DNA of 64,000 nt from JAGRKR01 sp041397725. GTDB taxonomy: Bacteria; Pseudomonadota; Alphaproteobacteria; Rhizobiales; Hyphomicrobiaceae. The notes beneath the pieces were generated by a model, which did no database searches, was not told the origin of the DNA, and saw only the letters and a program-made list of their open reading frames with translations. The DNA lies in contig JAWKVZ010000005.1 in assembly GCA_041397725.1 (NCBI GenBank), positions 124,001 to 188,000 of the forward strand. The letters run 5' to 3'. Numbering within the stretch: the first letter of the stretch is position 1; every line of letters starts with the position of its first letter. A program made the translations under genes and the position numbers. Below are positions 1-8,689 of the stretch, one piece after another.

Positions 1-200
1 TAGGCGAACAGCATGGCCCCGCCGACAAAGCTGAAATACCAGAACGTCTCGGGGACGATGGAGCGGCGCGCCTTCTCGCTGGCCACCCACTGGATGATGA
101 ACCGCATGGAGAACATGAGCTGAGCGGCAAAGCCGATCCCGAGCCAGATCAGCTCGCCGCTCGATTGGCGCGCCCACCACTGGGCGAGATCAGCTAGCAT
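1..200 (-). CDS. LAB_N domain membrane protein (lipid-A-disaccharide synthase N-terminal-like), partial
   Basis: Only the first 66 codons are visible; the ATG lies at 200-198 and the gene runs off the left edge. The peptide has a hydrophobic helix at about residues 17-37 and then the block FIIQWVASEKARRS, which is characteristic of the small LAB_N family (named after the N-terminus of LpxB but lacking its catalytic part). Such proteins are predicted inner-membrane proteins and are often encoded beside a GT2 and a GT39 glycosyltransferase, as here. That context suggests a role in lipid-linked sugar transfer or envelope lipid modification; the biochemical function is not known. It lies 91 bp downstream of the GT2 gene on the same strand, so co-transcription is likely. 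Confidence 0.75.
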   Translation of the reverse strand, partial: MLADLAQWWARQSSGELIWLGIGFAAQLMFSMRFIIQWVASEKARRSIVPETFWYFSFVGGAMLFA

Positions 201-291
201 GAGCCTGTGCTCCTTCGCTTGTGGCGTCCGTTGCCGGGTCGTCGCGTCATCGCCGTTCGCGCCATGTCGGGCGAAGCCCGCTCGCTCGCTG

Positions 292-1059
292 CTATCCGTT
301 GCGCTCGCTCGGCGTTCCGGCCGCGTCGGAGGGCCGGGCCGGCTGCTCCTCCGTGATGCGCGGCACCTTGGTGCGCCGCCGGATCCAGCTCACACCGAAG
401 AGGTCATAGAGGCCGACGATGGCCCGGCCGAGGTTCGTGTACTTCGACTGACCGATCTGTCGCGGGCGGTCGTTCACCGGGAGGTAGGCGACCTGCTGCC
501 CGTAGGTCAGGAACAGTGCGGGCAGATAGCGGTGCATGCTCGTGAAGAAGGGAAGCCTCAGGAAGACCTCGCGCCAATAGACCTTGATGCCGCAGCCCGT
601 ATCGGGGCACTCGTCCTTGAGCACGGTATCCCTGATCCAGTTGGCAGCCTTCGAGGCCCACCGCTTGGATCCTTCGGCCTTGCGGTCGGTTCGCACCCCG
701 CCGACGAGGGCTGGTCCGGCCGTGCCGGGCTCGGCCAGCTTTGCCAGCAGTCTGGGAATATCCTTCGGGTCGTTCTGGCCGTCGCCATCCATGGTGGCGA
801 TGACGGAGCCGCGGGCCGCGAGAATGCCGGTGCGCATGGCCGTGCTCTGGCCACTGCGCGTATCGTGGCGCAAATAGCGCAGCTTCGGATAGGCTGGAAG
901 CAGCCGCTTGACGTCGTCGCCGGTCGCGTCCTCGCTGCCGTCGTCGACGACGATGACCTCGACGAGCACGGCATCGGGGACCTCGCGAAAGGTCTCCTCG
1001 ACCAGACGGCCGATGTTGCCGGCCTCATTGAGGGCGGGTATGACCACCGAGACGCGCAT
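292..1059 (-). CDS. Glycosyltransferase family 2, polyprenyl-phosphate (dolichol-P-mannose synthase-like) sugar transferase
   Basis: A 255-residue GT-A fold enzyme. The nucleotide-sugar site is visible as IVVDDGSED (about residues 36-44), and the metal-binding DXD equivalent is DGDGQNDP (91-98). The N-terminal VSVVIPALNEAGNIG is typical of GT2 enzymes that load a sugar onto undecaprenyl phosphate at the cytoplasmic face. No C-terminal membrane pair is present, so it resembles the short DPM1-like class. It is upstream of the LAB_N gene and divergent from a GT39 gene, so the three may form a lipid-carrier glycosylation module in which this enzyme makes the donor and GT39 uses it. The sugar and final acceptor cannot be inferred. 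Confidence 0.88.
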   Translation of the reverse strand: MRVSVVIPALNEAGNIGRLVEETFREVPDAVLVEVIVVDDGSEDATGDDVKRLLPAYPKLRYLRHDTRSGQSTAMRTGILAARGSVIATMDGDGQNDPKDIPRLLAKLAEPGTAGPALVGGVRTDRKAEGSKRWASKAANWIRDTVLKDECPDTGCGIKVYWREVFLRLPFFTSMHRYLPALFLTYGQQVAYLPVNDRPRQIGQSKYTNLGRAIVGLYDLFGVSWIRRRTKVPRITEEQPARPSDAAGTPSERNG

Positions 1060-1189
1060 TTGCCTCCTCAGCGCTTCCTGGCGTGCGGACGATCCGGCGC
1101 GTAGGGGCCGGCCGACTCAATATCAGGGTTCAGCGTCGTAACTCAACCGCTTAGAGCACGATCGGACGACGCGTGCACAGGTGCCTCTC

Positions 1190-2722
1190 ATGACGCAGAC
1201 GCGGGAACGCTCACAGTATGGCACGCCATTGCCGGCAGGCCGGGACCACGGCACGCCCCAGCCGGCGTCAGCCTATGGCATGATGCTGGCGGCCTTCCTC
1301 GGCCTCCTGCTCGCCGCGCGCCTGGTCGCCCTGCGCTACAATGGCACGGATTTGTTTTTCGACGAGGCGCAGTACTGGAGCTGGAGCCGCGAGCTGACGT
1401 TCGGCTATTACTCGAAGCCGCCCCTGATCGCCTGGCTGATCCGCGCCTTCACCGAGACCTGCGGCGTGTCGGAAGCCTGCGTGCGCATGCCCTCGGCGCT
1501 GCTGCACACGGCGACGGCGGCCGTGATATTTCTCCTCGCGCGCCGCCTCTATGACGGGCAGGTCGGCTTCTGGTCCGGCCTGACCTACGCCACGCTCCCC
1601 GGTGTCTCGCTGTCGGCCGGCATCATCTCGACGGATGTGCCGCTGCTCTTCTTCTGGGCCGTCGCACTTCTGGCGCTGCTGCGCCTCATGGACGGCAAAG
1701 CGTGGTGGCCGGCGCTCATGCTCGGCGTGGCCATCGGCCTCGGGCTCAACGCCAAATATGCCATGGCGCTGTTCGTCCTTTGCCTCGGCGTCTACCTGAT
1801 CGCGACGCCCGAGCGGCGCTGGCTCCTGTCCGATCCGCGTCTGTGGGCCGCACTCGCGATCGGCGTCGCCCTGATCACGCCCAATCTGCTCTGGAACTGG
1901 CTCAACAGCTTTGCCACCTTCTCGCACACCGCGGACAATGCCAAGTGGGGCGGCTCACTCCTGAAACCGTTGAAGGCGCTCGAGTTCTTCGGTTCCCAGT
2001 TCGGTGTGTTCGGGCCGATCCTGTTCGCGAGCCTCGGCGTCGTGGCAATGCGGGCCTGGCGGTCGGGTGCGCCCGATGCCGATCGCATCCTGCTGGCCTT
2101 CGCGCTGCCCATTATCGCCCTTTTCACCATCCAGGCCTTCCTGTCGCGGGCCCACGCCAACTGGGGTGCGACGGCCTACGTGGCAGGGACCGTCGTCGTC
2201 GTGGCGACGCTCGTCCGCGATCTTTCCTGGCGCTGGCTCAAGGCCTCGCTGGCGCTGCATGTGGCGCTGGCGCTCCTGCTGGCGGTGGCGGTCGCGCAGG
2301 CCGGCGGCTTCCGCCTGCCGGGTGCCGGCGATCCCTTCCAAAGAACGCTCGGGTGGAAGGCGCTCGCGGAGGAGACACGCAAGGTGGTCGGCGAGGCGCG
2401 CCGCCAGAAGCAGGGCTACGCCGCCGTGCTGACCGACGACCGCTCCGTCACGGCGGAGCTGCTTTATTATCTGCGCGACGAGGCCGTCGAGATACTGGCA
2501 TGGCGCGCCACGGGTCGGCCGCGCGACCATTACGAGCTGACACGCCCCTTCTCCGCGCGAACCGGCTCACCGGTTCTGCTCGTGACACTGAAGCCGGACC
2601 CCGGCCCGCTGCTCGCGCGTTTCAAGACCGTCCGGCTCGTCGCGGAGCGTCAGGTGCCAGCGGGGCTCGGCAAGCCACGGCGGGTGCGCTTCTACGCGCT
2701 TTCTGGCTACAAGCCGCAATGA
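1190..2722 (+). CDS. Glycosyltransferase family 39 (ArnT/PMT-like) integral membrane protein
   Basis: About 510 residues. The segment after the first membrane helix carries the acidic pair DE (residues 58-59, in FFDEAQYWSW) followed by FGYYSKPPL, the first periplasmic loop signature of ArnT-like lipid-linked glycosyltransferases. About ten hydrophobic helices follow, then a soluble C-terminal domain of roughly 150 residues. These enzymes transfer a sugar from a polyprenyl-phosphate donor to a periplasmic acceptor such as lipid A or protein. I chose ATG at 1190; GTG at 1181 is in frame and possible. The stop overlaps the pabB start by 4 bp (ATGA), so translation of the two unrelated genes may be coupled. 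Confidence 0.87.
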   Translation: MTQTRERSQYGTPLPAGRDHGTPQPASAYGMMLAAFLGLLLAARLVALRYNGTDLFFDEAQYWSWSRELTFGYYSKPPLIAWLIRAFTETCGVSEACVRMPSALLHTATAAVIFLLARRLYDGQVGFWSGLTYATLPGVSLSAGIISTDVPLLFFWAVALLALLRLMDGKAWWPALMLGVAIGLGLNAKYAMALFVLCLGVYLIATPERRWLLSDPRLWAALAIGVALITPNLLWNWLNSFATFSHTADNAKWGGSLLKPLKALEFFGSQFGVFGPILFASLGVVAMRAWRSGAPDADRILLAFALPIIALFTIQAFLSRAHANWGATAYVAGTVVVVATLVRDLSWRWLKASLALHVALALLLAVAVAQAGGFRLPGAGDPFQRTLGWKALAEETRKVVGEARRQKQGYAAVLTDDRSVTAELLYYLRDEAVEILAWRATGRPRDHYELTRPFSARTGSPVLLVTLKPDPGPLLARFKTVRLVAERQVPAGLGKPRRVRFYALSGYKPQ

Positions 2723-4521
2723 CCTTCGTTCTGCTCGACGACAACCGAGTCCGAGTAGGATCAGCGCAGCTCTTCGAGGCGCCCGAGGAGGTGCTCAAGG
2801 CGCACACTCCGGCCGAGGTGCCGGACATGCTGCGACGGCTGGACATGGCCGTGAAGGCCGGGCTGCATGCTGCGGGATACCTCTCCTACGAGCTCGGCTA
2901 TGCACTCGAGCCGCGGCTCGCACCCCTGATGCCCGCCTCGCGTCGTCTGCCGCTGCTGTGGCTCGGCCTGTTCCGCAGTGTCCGCCACCTCGCGCCGGCG
3001 GAGACAGAGGCTTGGCTCGCCGAAAGGGACGCAGGCGGGGCGTGCGCGCTCCGCGACGTGCGTCTCGACGTGGACGAGGCCGGCTATCTCGACCGCTTCG
3101 ACGTCGTCAAGGAGAAGATCGCGGCAGGCGACATCTACCAGTTGAACCTGACCCTCAAGGCTCGCTTCCAGCTCGACGGCTCGCCCGTGGCGCTCTATCG
3201 GGAGCTGCGCCGCAAGCAGCGGGTCGCGCACGGCGCCTTGATATCGACCGGCGATGTCACGCTGGTCTCCCTGTCGCCCGAGCTCTTCGTCAAGGTCTCG
3301 GACCGCACGATCGAGACGCGCCCCATGAAGGGCACGGCGCCACGTGCCGGCACGCCCGACGCCGATGCCGAGGCGCGCGCGGTGCTGCGGCGAGATCCCA
3401 AGCAGCGTGCCGAGAACCTGATGATCGTCGACCTCATGCGCAACGACATCGGCCGCATCGCCGAGGTCGGCAGCGTCCACGTGAGCGAGCTGTTCACCGT
3501 AGAGACCTACCGCACGCTGCACCAGATGACCTCCAACGTGCGGGCGAGGCTGTCGGCGGGCGTCGGGCCGTCGCAACTCATCGAGGCGCTGTTTCCGGCG
3601 GGCTCCATCACGGGCACGCCCAAGATCCGCGCCATGGAGCTCATTCGCGAGCTGGAGCCGGGGCCGCGCGAGGTCTATACAGGCTCCATCGGTGCTTTCA
3701 TGGCCGACGGCAGCGTGGCGCTCAACGTGGCCATCCGCACGGCCGTGATTCATGGCGACGGCGCGGGTGAGATGGGGATCGGCTCCGGCCTCGTTGCGGA
3801 CTCCGTCGGCCTGCAGGAGTTTGCCGAATGCAAGCTCAAGATGAGGTTCCTGGTGGATCCGGCCGCGCCGTTCCAATTGATCGAGACGCTGCTCTACGAC
3901 GGGCGTGCCGGGTACTGGCTGCTCCAGCGCCACCTCGACAGACTTGCCGCGTCGGCGGCCTATTTCGACTTCCCCTGCGACCTCGACGACGTTCGGGCGC
4001 GGCTCACTCAGGCGGTGGCGACGGCGCTCGAGGCGCGCCTGCGGGTGCGGCTGCTGCTGCACGAAGACGGGACGGTCACGGTGACGACGGCCCCGCAGCC
4101 GGCGCCCGCGGGCGAGGCCGTGATGCGCTACGTCGTGTCGCCGACGCCCGTCTCGTCCGCCGATCCGTTCCTCTTCCACAAGACGACTAGGCGTCAGCTC
4201 TACGACAGCGAGCATGCCATCTACGCGGCGAGCCACGGCGCCGATGAGGTCGTCTACCTGAATGAGCGTGGCGAGTTGGCCGAGGGCAGCCGCACGAACA
4301 TCTTCGTCATGAGGGACGGCGTGCTGCTGACGCCGCCGCTTTCAGCGGGATTGCTGCCCGGCACGCTGCGGTCCGAGTTGCTTGCCAGCGGCACGGCCGT
4401 CGAGGCCACGCTGACCCCCGACATGCTGGCGACGGCCGCTGCCGTCTATCTGGGAAACTCCGTGCGCGGCCTCGTGCGCGCCGAGCCGATCCAGGCGCCG
4501 CCGCGCTCGCCGTCCAAGTAG
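2719..4521 (+). CDS. pabBC: Aminodeoxychorismate synthase component I fused to 4-amino-4-deoxychorismate lyase
   Basis: A 600-residue bifunctional enzyme of p-aminobenzoate (folate) synthesis. Residues about 1-370 form the chorismate-utilising domain: KIAAGDIYQLNLT near 133-145, RPMKGT with the key lysine at 204, and GTPKIRAMELI near 299. The C-terminal part, from about 375, is a class IV PLP aminotransferase-fold lyase: FLFHKTTRR with the PLP lysine near 488 and GELAEGSRTNIF near 518-530. PabB aminates chorismate with a separate PabA glutaminase, which is not in this window, and PabC releases pyruvate to give PABA. The start ATG overlaps the GT39 stop. Fusions of this type are known. thyA and folA, also folate-linked, lie 6 kb downstream but in a separate operon. 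Confidence 0.95.
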   Translation: MTFVLLDDNRVRVGSAQLFEAPEEVLKAHTPAEVPDMLRRLDMAVKAGLHAAGYLSYELGYALEPRLAPLMPASRRLPLLWLGLFRSVRHLAPAETEAWLAERDAGGACALRDVRLDVDEAGYLDRFDVVKEKIAAGDIYQLNLTLKARFQLDGSPVALYRELRRKQRVAHGALISTGDVTLVSLSPELFVKVSDRTIETRPMKGTAPRAGTPDADAEARAVLRRDPKQRAENLMIVDLMRNDIGRIAEVGSVHVSELFTVETYRTLHQMTSNVRARLSAGVGPSQLIEALFPAGSITGTPKIRAMELIRELEPGPREVYTGSIGAFMADGSVALNVAIRTAVIHGDGAGEMGIGSGLVADSVGLQEFAECKLKMRFLVDPAAPFQLIETLLYDGRAGYWLLQRHLDRLAASAAYFDFPCDLDDVRARLTQAVATALEARLRVRLLLHEDGTVTVTTAPQPAPAGEAVMRYVVSPTPVSSADPFLFHKTTRRQLYDSEHAIYAASHGADEVVYLNERGELAEGSRTNIFVMRDGVLLTPPLSAGLLPGTLRSELLASGTAVEATLTPDMLATAAAVYLGNSVRGLVRAEPIQAPPRSPSK

Positions 4522-4641
4522 CCGCGCCACGCCTGCCTTGTGCCTCCGCGTGTTGCGGCGCAGTATCGGGCGCAGACGGCCGGGCGGTGGCATGGGCCAC
4601 CCGCTCGGGAGATCCCGCACTCAGACGGAAAAGGTGTCGTC

Positions 4642-5424
4642 ATGTCGCTGAAGGACAAAGTCGCGGTCATCACAGGTTCCACGTCGGGCATCGGGCTGGC
4701 GATCGCCGAGGGCCTCGCCAAGGCCGGCGCGCACGTCGTCCTCAACGGGCTCGGTTCGGAAGCCGACATCAAGGCGGCCGTCGCCAGGGTTGCGACGCAC
4801 GGCACGCGTGTCAGCTACGACCCGGCCAACATGCTCCGCCACAATCAGATCGCCGACATGATCGAGAAGGCCGAAAGCGAGCTCGGCTCCGTCGACATCC
4901 TCGTCAACAATGCCGGCATTCAGCACGTGGCGCCGGTCGAGGAGTTCCCCATCGAGAAGTGGGACGCCGTCATCGCCATCAACCTGTCGTCGTCCTTTCA
5001 CACGGTCAGGGCGGCCATTCCCGGCATGAAGCGGCGCAAGTGGGGACGCATCGTCAACATCTGCTCGGCGCATTCGCTCGTCGCCTCGCCCTTCAAGTCC
5101 GCCTACATCGCCGCCAAGCACGGCCTGGCGGGGTTCACGAAAACGGTGGCGCTCGAGCTCGCCGAGCACGGCATCACGGCCAACGGCATCTCGCCGGGCT
5201 TCGTGTGGACTCCGCTGGTCGCCAACCAGGTCGCCGACATGGCGCGCGTCAACAACATGAGCGAGGAGGCCGTCAAGCGCGACATCATGCTGGCCGGCCA
5301 GCCGACCAAGCAGTTCGTCACTGTCGAGCAGGTGGCCGCGCTCGCCGTTTTCCTCTCGAGCGAGGAGGCGGCGTCAATTACGGGGGCGAACTACTCGATC
5401 GACGGAGGGTGGACGGCGCGATGA
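4642..5424 (+). CDS. bdhA: D-3-hydroxybutyrate dehydrogenase (SDR family)
   Basis: A 260-residue classical short-chain dehydrogenase. The nucleotide-binding TGSTSGIG is at residues 11-18, NNAG near 90, catalytic Ser142 (CSAHS), Tyr155 and Lys159 (YIAAK). The segment LVASPFKSAYIAAKHG and the length fit D-beta-hydroxybutyrate dehydrogenases, which oxidise 3-hydroxybutyrate to acetoacetate with NAD+ during polyhydroxybutyrate use. ATG at 4642 follows a purine-rich ribosome site (GGAAAAGG); the frame is open further upstream but matches no family sequence. It overlaps the downstream patatin gene by 4 bp, suggesting one operon for storage-polymer or lipid turnover. Another SDR specificity cannot be excluded. 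Confidence 0.9.
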   Translation: MSLKDKVAVITGSTSGIGLAIAEGLAKAGAHVVLNGLGSEADIKAAVARVATHGTRVSYDPANMLRHNQIADMIEKAESELGSVDILVNNAGIQHVAPVEEFPIEKWDAVIAINLSSSFHTVRAAIPGMKRRKWGRIVNICSAHSLVASPFKSAYIAAKHGLAGFTKTVALELAEHGITANGISPGFVWTPLVANQVADMARVNNMSEEAVKRDIMLAGQPTKQFVTVEQVAALAVFLSSEEAASITGANYSIDGGWTAR

Positions 5425-6596
5425 AGGCGAAGCCCAGGGGCGCGACAGCGAAAAAGAAAGCGGCGCCCGCGAAGAGGCCACCCACCGCGACAGCGGGCCA
5501 GCCGCAGACGGCGCGCAAGCGCATCAACGTGGCATTGCAGGGTGGCGGCGCGCACGGGGCGTTCTCGTGGGGCGTGCTCGACGCGATCCTGGCGGACGAG
5601 CGGCTCGAGATCGAGGCCATCTCGGGCACCAGCGCCGGTGCGATGAGCGCCGTCGTCGTCGCCGAAGGGCTGGCCGCGGGCGGGCGCGAGCAGGCCCGCG
5701 AGAAGCTCGAACGATTCTGGCACGCCGTCAGCCGTCAGGCGCTGTTCGGGGTGATCCAGCGCACGCCTCTGGACATCCTGCGCTCCAATTGGAGTCTCGA
5801 CTCCAATCCGCTGTTCCTCACCTGGGACATGGCGATGCGGGTCGTCTCGCCCTACCAGCTCAATCCGCTCAATATCAACCCACTGCGACGCATCCTCGAA
5901 GAGGAGGTCGATTTCGCTCGCGTGCACACGTGCGCGACGATGCAGCTCTTCATCTCGGCCACCAACGTCCATTCGGGCCAGGTACGCATTTTCACGGGCG
6001 ATGAGGTGACGCTCGAGGCGGTCCTCGCCTCGGCCTGCCTGCCCGAGCTGTTCCAGGCCGTCGAGATCGACGGCGAGCCCTATTGGGACGGCGGCTTCAT
6101 GGGCAACCCGGTGCTCTTCCCGTTCGTGAAGCACTGCCATGCGCCCGACGTGCTGATCGTTCAGGTCAATCCGATCCGCCGCGCCGCGACGCCGACCACG
6201 GCCCGCGAAATCCACAATCGGGTCAGTGAGATCGCGGCGAACTCCTCCCTGGTGCACGAGCTCTTGCGGGTCGAGCTGGTCAATCGTGGCCTCGAGCGTG
6301 GCGATTTCAAGGGGCGCGGCTACCGCCCGATATTCCTCCATCGCGTCGGTGGCGGCGGTGAGCTGGCGGAGCTGTCCGCCTCGAGCAAGCTCAATCCGGA
6401 GTGGCTGTTCCTCACGCATCTGCGCGATCTCGGACGGCAGGCGGCGACGGCCTGGCTCGAGCAGTCGTTCGACAGGATCGGCCGCGAGAGCACGCTGGTG
6501 CTCGACAGCGTGAACGACCCGAAGGGCGGGCCGGCGGCGGCGCCCGAGAGCCCCAAAGAGAAGCGCAAGCGTGGCGCCAAAACCGCCGCCCGCTAA
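5421..6596 (+). CDS. Patatin-like phospholipase
   Basis: 391 residues. After a lysine/alanine-rich N-terminal stretch of about 33 residues comes the patatin domain: oxyanion loop GGGAHGAF (from residue 41), the nucleophile elbow GTSAG with Ser71, and the catalytic aspartate of the DGG motif at 223 (YWDGGFMGNP). These form the Ser-Asp dyad of bacterial patatins, which hydrolyse acyl esters. No signal peptide is seen, so it is probably cytoplasmic or membrane-peripheral; the basic N-terminus could help membrane or granule binding. The ATG overlaps the bdhA stop (ATGA). The neighbour suggests a link to polyhydroxybutyrate metabolism, but the substrate is an inference. Confidence 0.9.
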   Translation: MKAKPRGATAKKKAAPAKRPPTATAGQPQTARKRINVALQGGGAHGAFSWGVLDAILADERLEIEAISGTSAGAMSAVVVAEGLAAGGREQAREKLERFWHAVSRQALFGVIQRTPLDILRSNWSLDSNPLFLTWDMAMRVVSPYQLNPLNINPLRRILEEEVDFARVHTCATMQLFISATNVHSGQVRIFTGDEVTLEAVLASACLPELFQAVEIDGEPYWDGGFMGNPVLFPFVKHCHAPDVLIVQVNPIRRAATPTTAREIHNRVSEIAANSSLVHELLRVELVNRGLERGDFKGRGYRPIFLHRVGGGGELAELSASSKLNPEWLFLTHLRDLGRQAATAWLEQSFDRIGRESTLVLDSVNDPKGGPAAAPESPKEKRKRGAKTAAR

Positions 6597-6601
6597 GCGA
6601 A

Positions 6602-6623
6602 AGGGGCGCCAACTGGCGCCCCT
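6602..6623. terminator. Hairpin between convergent genes, likely bidirectional terminator
   Basis: A perfect 9-10 bp inverted repeat (AGGGGCGCCA / TGGCGCCCCT) with a 2-4 nt loop starts 6 bp after the patatin stop. It sits between that gene and the oppositely oriented DUF6159 gene. There is no long T-tract, so it may act as a weak or Rho-assisted terminator. Confidence 0.6.
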
Positions 6624-6665
6624 CAGGCTTGTTCTGCAAGATGAACGGGACCGTAGTGTCCGACC

Positions 6666-7532
6666 TCAGCCCTTCGGATGGAAGGCGCTGTCGACGAGAT
6701 CCTGGCCGAAGGCCGGCGGGGCCTTGCCGGTGGTCGCGTAGACGTAGACGCCGGTCCGGAAGATGGCGCCGAGCGTGCCGAACACGATGCTGACGGCGAG
6801 GATGTAGAGGAAGGCCACGCCGAAGAGCGCCACGGTGCCCGCGCCAATCGACCCGGCACTTGCTGCGGCCAGCATGAGGAGGCCGACGGCCGGCAGGATG
6901 AACAGGGCAGCAATGATTCCCATGCCGCCTTCGCCGGCGACCGCCTCACCCCACGTCTTGCGCAGGATCTCGCCGGAGCGCTTGATGGCGGTGACAGGCC
7001 CGACACGCTCGACGACCAGCACAGGCACGACGAAGTAGGTGGCGATGGCCCAGGCCATGCCGAGCAGACCGCCGAGCAGGTCGCCGATGAACCCGAGGCG
7101 CTCCTTAAGTGCCTGCTGGATCATGTTGAGCAGGAGGCCGACCGTCGAGGCGACCAGGGCCCAGCCCAGGATCTGCGGCAGGCGGCTCATGGCCACGCTC
7201 ATGCCCTTGCGCAGCGACGGCTCGCGCCCGGCGAGCGCCTCGAGCGCACAGAAGGCGAGCGCCGAATTGAAGAAGATCGCGACGAAGAAGCAGATGAAAT
7301 AGAACACGAACAGCACAGCCATGAGTCCATACTGACCGAACTCACGGAAGAGGTGCTCGATCTCGAGACCGAACTTTTGGGAGAATACTCCGAAGGAGCC
7401 GAGGAAGGTCGCAGCGATAGCCAGTATGGCTATGCCCGACGCGATGGGGAAGACAAGCAATTTGGGGTGCTGCTTCAGCACGGACCAGCTTCCCTTGACC
7501 ATTGCCCAGCCGCGCCAGAGACGATCCAACAT
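6666..7532 (-). CDS. DUF6159 family multi-spanning membrane protein
   Basis: About 288 residues with roughly six hydrophobic segments. The cytoplasmic N-terminus (RLWRGWAMVKGSWSVLKQHP) is followed by a helix pair, a loop with SRLPQILGWALVAS, and further helices. The pattern of a W-x-M/L-x-K-x-S-W start and a central K-R-S-x-E-x-L motif (AIKRSGEILRKTWGEA) fits the DUF6159 family, which has no assigned function. Start choice: ATG at 7532 is preceded by GGAGG at suitable distance. An in-frame GTG at 7538 abuts that ribosome site and is less likely. It stands alone, convergent with the patatin gene. Confidence 0.72.
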   Translation of the reverse strand: MLDRLWRGWAMVKGSWSVLKQHPKLLVFPIASGIAILAIAATFLGSFGVFSQKFGLEIEHLFREFGQYGLMAVLFVFYFICFFVAIFFNSALAFCALEALAGREPSLRKGMSVAMSRLPQILGWALVASTVGLLLNMIQQALKERLGFIGDLLGGLLGMAWAIATYFVVPVLVVERVGPVTAIKRSGEILRKTWGEAVAGEGGMGIIAALFILPAVGLLMLAAASAGSIGAGTVALFGVAFLYILAVSIVFGTLGAIFRTGVYVYATTGKAPPAFGQDLVDSAFHPKG

Positions 7533-7636
7533 TTCCACCCTCCATCAATCGTAGGCCCAGGCACGACCCAACAGCAGCCGTGCGAACAAATCGGAACGAC
7601 GTTCATATGGGATGTGCTCCTATCCTGAAGCTAGAG

Positions 7637-7675
7637 GGCAAAAGCAAAAAAACCGATTACTGATGCTCTTTTGCC
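7637..7675 (-). terminator. Possible terminator downstream of sspB
   Basis: Reading the minus strand, GGCAAAAG and CTTTTGCC form an 8-bp inverted repeat separated by 23 nt that include a run of seven T residues. It lies about 90 bp beyond the sspB stop. The long loop makes this a weak call. The rest of the 7539-7765 intergenic stretch shows no gene. Confidence 0.3.
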
Positions 7676-7765
7676 TCAGGCGCGCGGCACAAATCTCGAG
7701 GGTCTCGCCGCTTCAGGGCGCGTATCGCACGGGCAAGAGTCCCGGCCGGCACTGTCGATCGCGCT

Positions 7766-8605
7766 CTAGGACTTCTTCCTGAACGCATCGAGGCTGACGA
7801 CCTCGGCGGACGGGCGCTGCTCGGTGGCGTCGGCGGAGTCGTCTGCTGCTTCCTTGTGGTCGGCAGCCTCCTTGCTGGGCTCCGGCTCGGGGGCCTTGCG
7901 GCCCGCCTCGGCCGGCGTCTCGGTAGCGGAATCCGCCTTGCGCCGCGGTCGCGCCGATGCGCCAGCCGTCGGAGCGGCCTCGGGCTTCGCGTCCTTGGGG
8001 GCGGAGGCCGGCCGCGGCGCATCCCCGGGCACCTCGGTTGTGGTGTCTTCGTCCTTGGATTTCAGTCGCTCGCGCAGCGGTGCGCGTTCGTTCGTGTTGC
8101 CGCCGCGCGGCCGCGCCGGCTTTTCGGGCGCACGTTTTGGGCCGTCGATCCGGCGCTCGCCGGGCGCGCGGCCGCCTTTCGCCTCACCCGGCACGGCAGG
8201 CGCGGTTGCCGGATCGAGTGTCGGCGCGCCGGTCTGCTCCTGCGCGAGGAGCGCCTCGAGCGGCAACACGAACGGCACGCTCGGGTCGAGAAATACGCGT
8301 ATGGCGGCGTAGGGGATGGCGAGCCGCTCGGGGATGCCGTCGAAGGTCAGCTTGACCTCGAAGCGGTCGTCGCCGACGACCAGATCCCAGAAGCGATGCT
8401 GGAGGACGATGGTCATCTCGTCCGGGTACTGCTGGCGCAGTCGCTTGGAGAGCGCGACGCCCGGCGCCCCCGTGCGGAACGAGATGAAGAAATGATGGTC
8501 GCCCGGCAGTCCGCTCTTGGCGATGCGCGAAAGAACGGTGCGCACGAGGCCATACCAGACCTCGCGCGTCAGGGCGACATAGTCGATCAAGGGCCCAGAC
8601 GTCAT
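7766..8605 (-). CDS. sspB: SspB, ClpXP adaptor for ssrA-tagged proteins (alphaproteobacterial type)
   Basis: 279 residues. The first 150 or so form the SspB fold: LIDYVALTREVWYGLVRTVL, then HHFFISFRTGAPGVALS, then VLQHRFWDLVVGDDRF with following strands. These are recognisable elements of alphaproteobacterial SspB, which delivers ssrA-tagged polypeptides to ClpXP. The remaining ~120 residues are low-complexity and rich in Pro, Ala, Lys and Glu, consistent with a disordered tail carrying a ClpX-binding end; this tail is longer than I would expect for the family. I chose ATG at 8605 because the family begins just before this helix; upstream in-frame codons overlap the ssrA region. The tmRNA gene that makes its substrate tag lies immediately upstream on the same strand. 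Confidence 0.85.
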   Translation of the reverse strand: MTSGPLIDYVALTREVWYGLVRTVLSRIAKSGLPGDHHFFISFRTGAPGVALSKRLRQQYPDEMTIVLQHRFWDLVVGDDRFEVKLTFDGIPERLAIPYAAIRVFLDPSVPFVLPLEALLAQEQTGAPTLDPATAPAVPGEAKGGRAPGERRIDGPKRAPEKPARPRGGNTNERAPLRERLKSKDEDTTTEVPGDAPRPASAPKDAKPEAAPTAGASARPRRKADSATETPAEAGRKAPEPEPSKEAADHKEAADDSADATEQRPSAEVVSLDAFRKKS

Positions 8606-8656
8606 GCTTCGGAAGCGCTTCCCCCAGGATCCTGCCAAGTTCAGCGGCAGGGAAGT

Positions 8657-8684
8657 GGAGGGCTTCTGTTGCCCGGTGCCCTCC
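8657..8684 (-). terminator. Hairpin at the 3' side of ssrA / sspB leader
   Basis: GGAGGGC and GCCCTCC pair with a 14-nt loop between the end of the tmRNA coding piece and sspB. It could be a processing or attenuation hairpin or an RNA pseudoknot arm; there is no U-tract. Confidence 0.35.
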
Positions 8685-8689
8685 GAAAC

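Noticed and set aside
2761..4236. 491-codon minus-strand frame opposite pabBC
   Set aside because: Shadow frame; pabBC motifs are unambiguous on the + strand.
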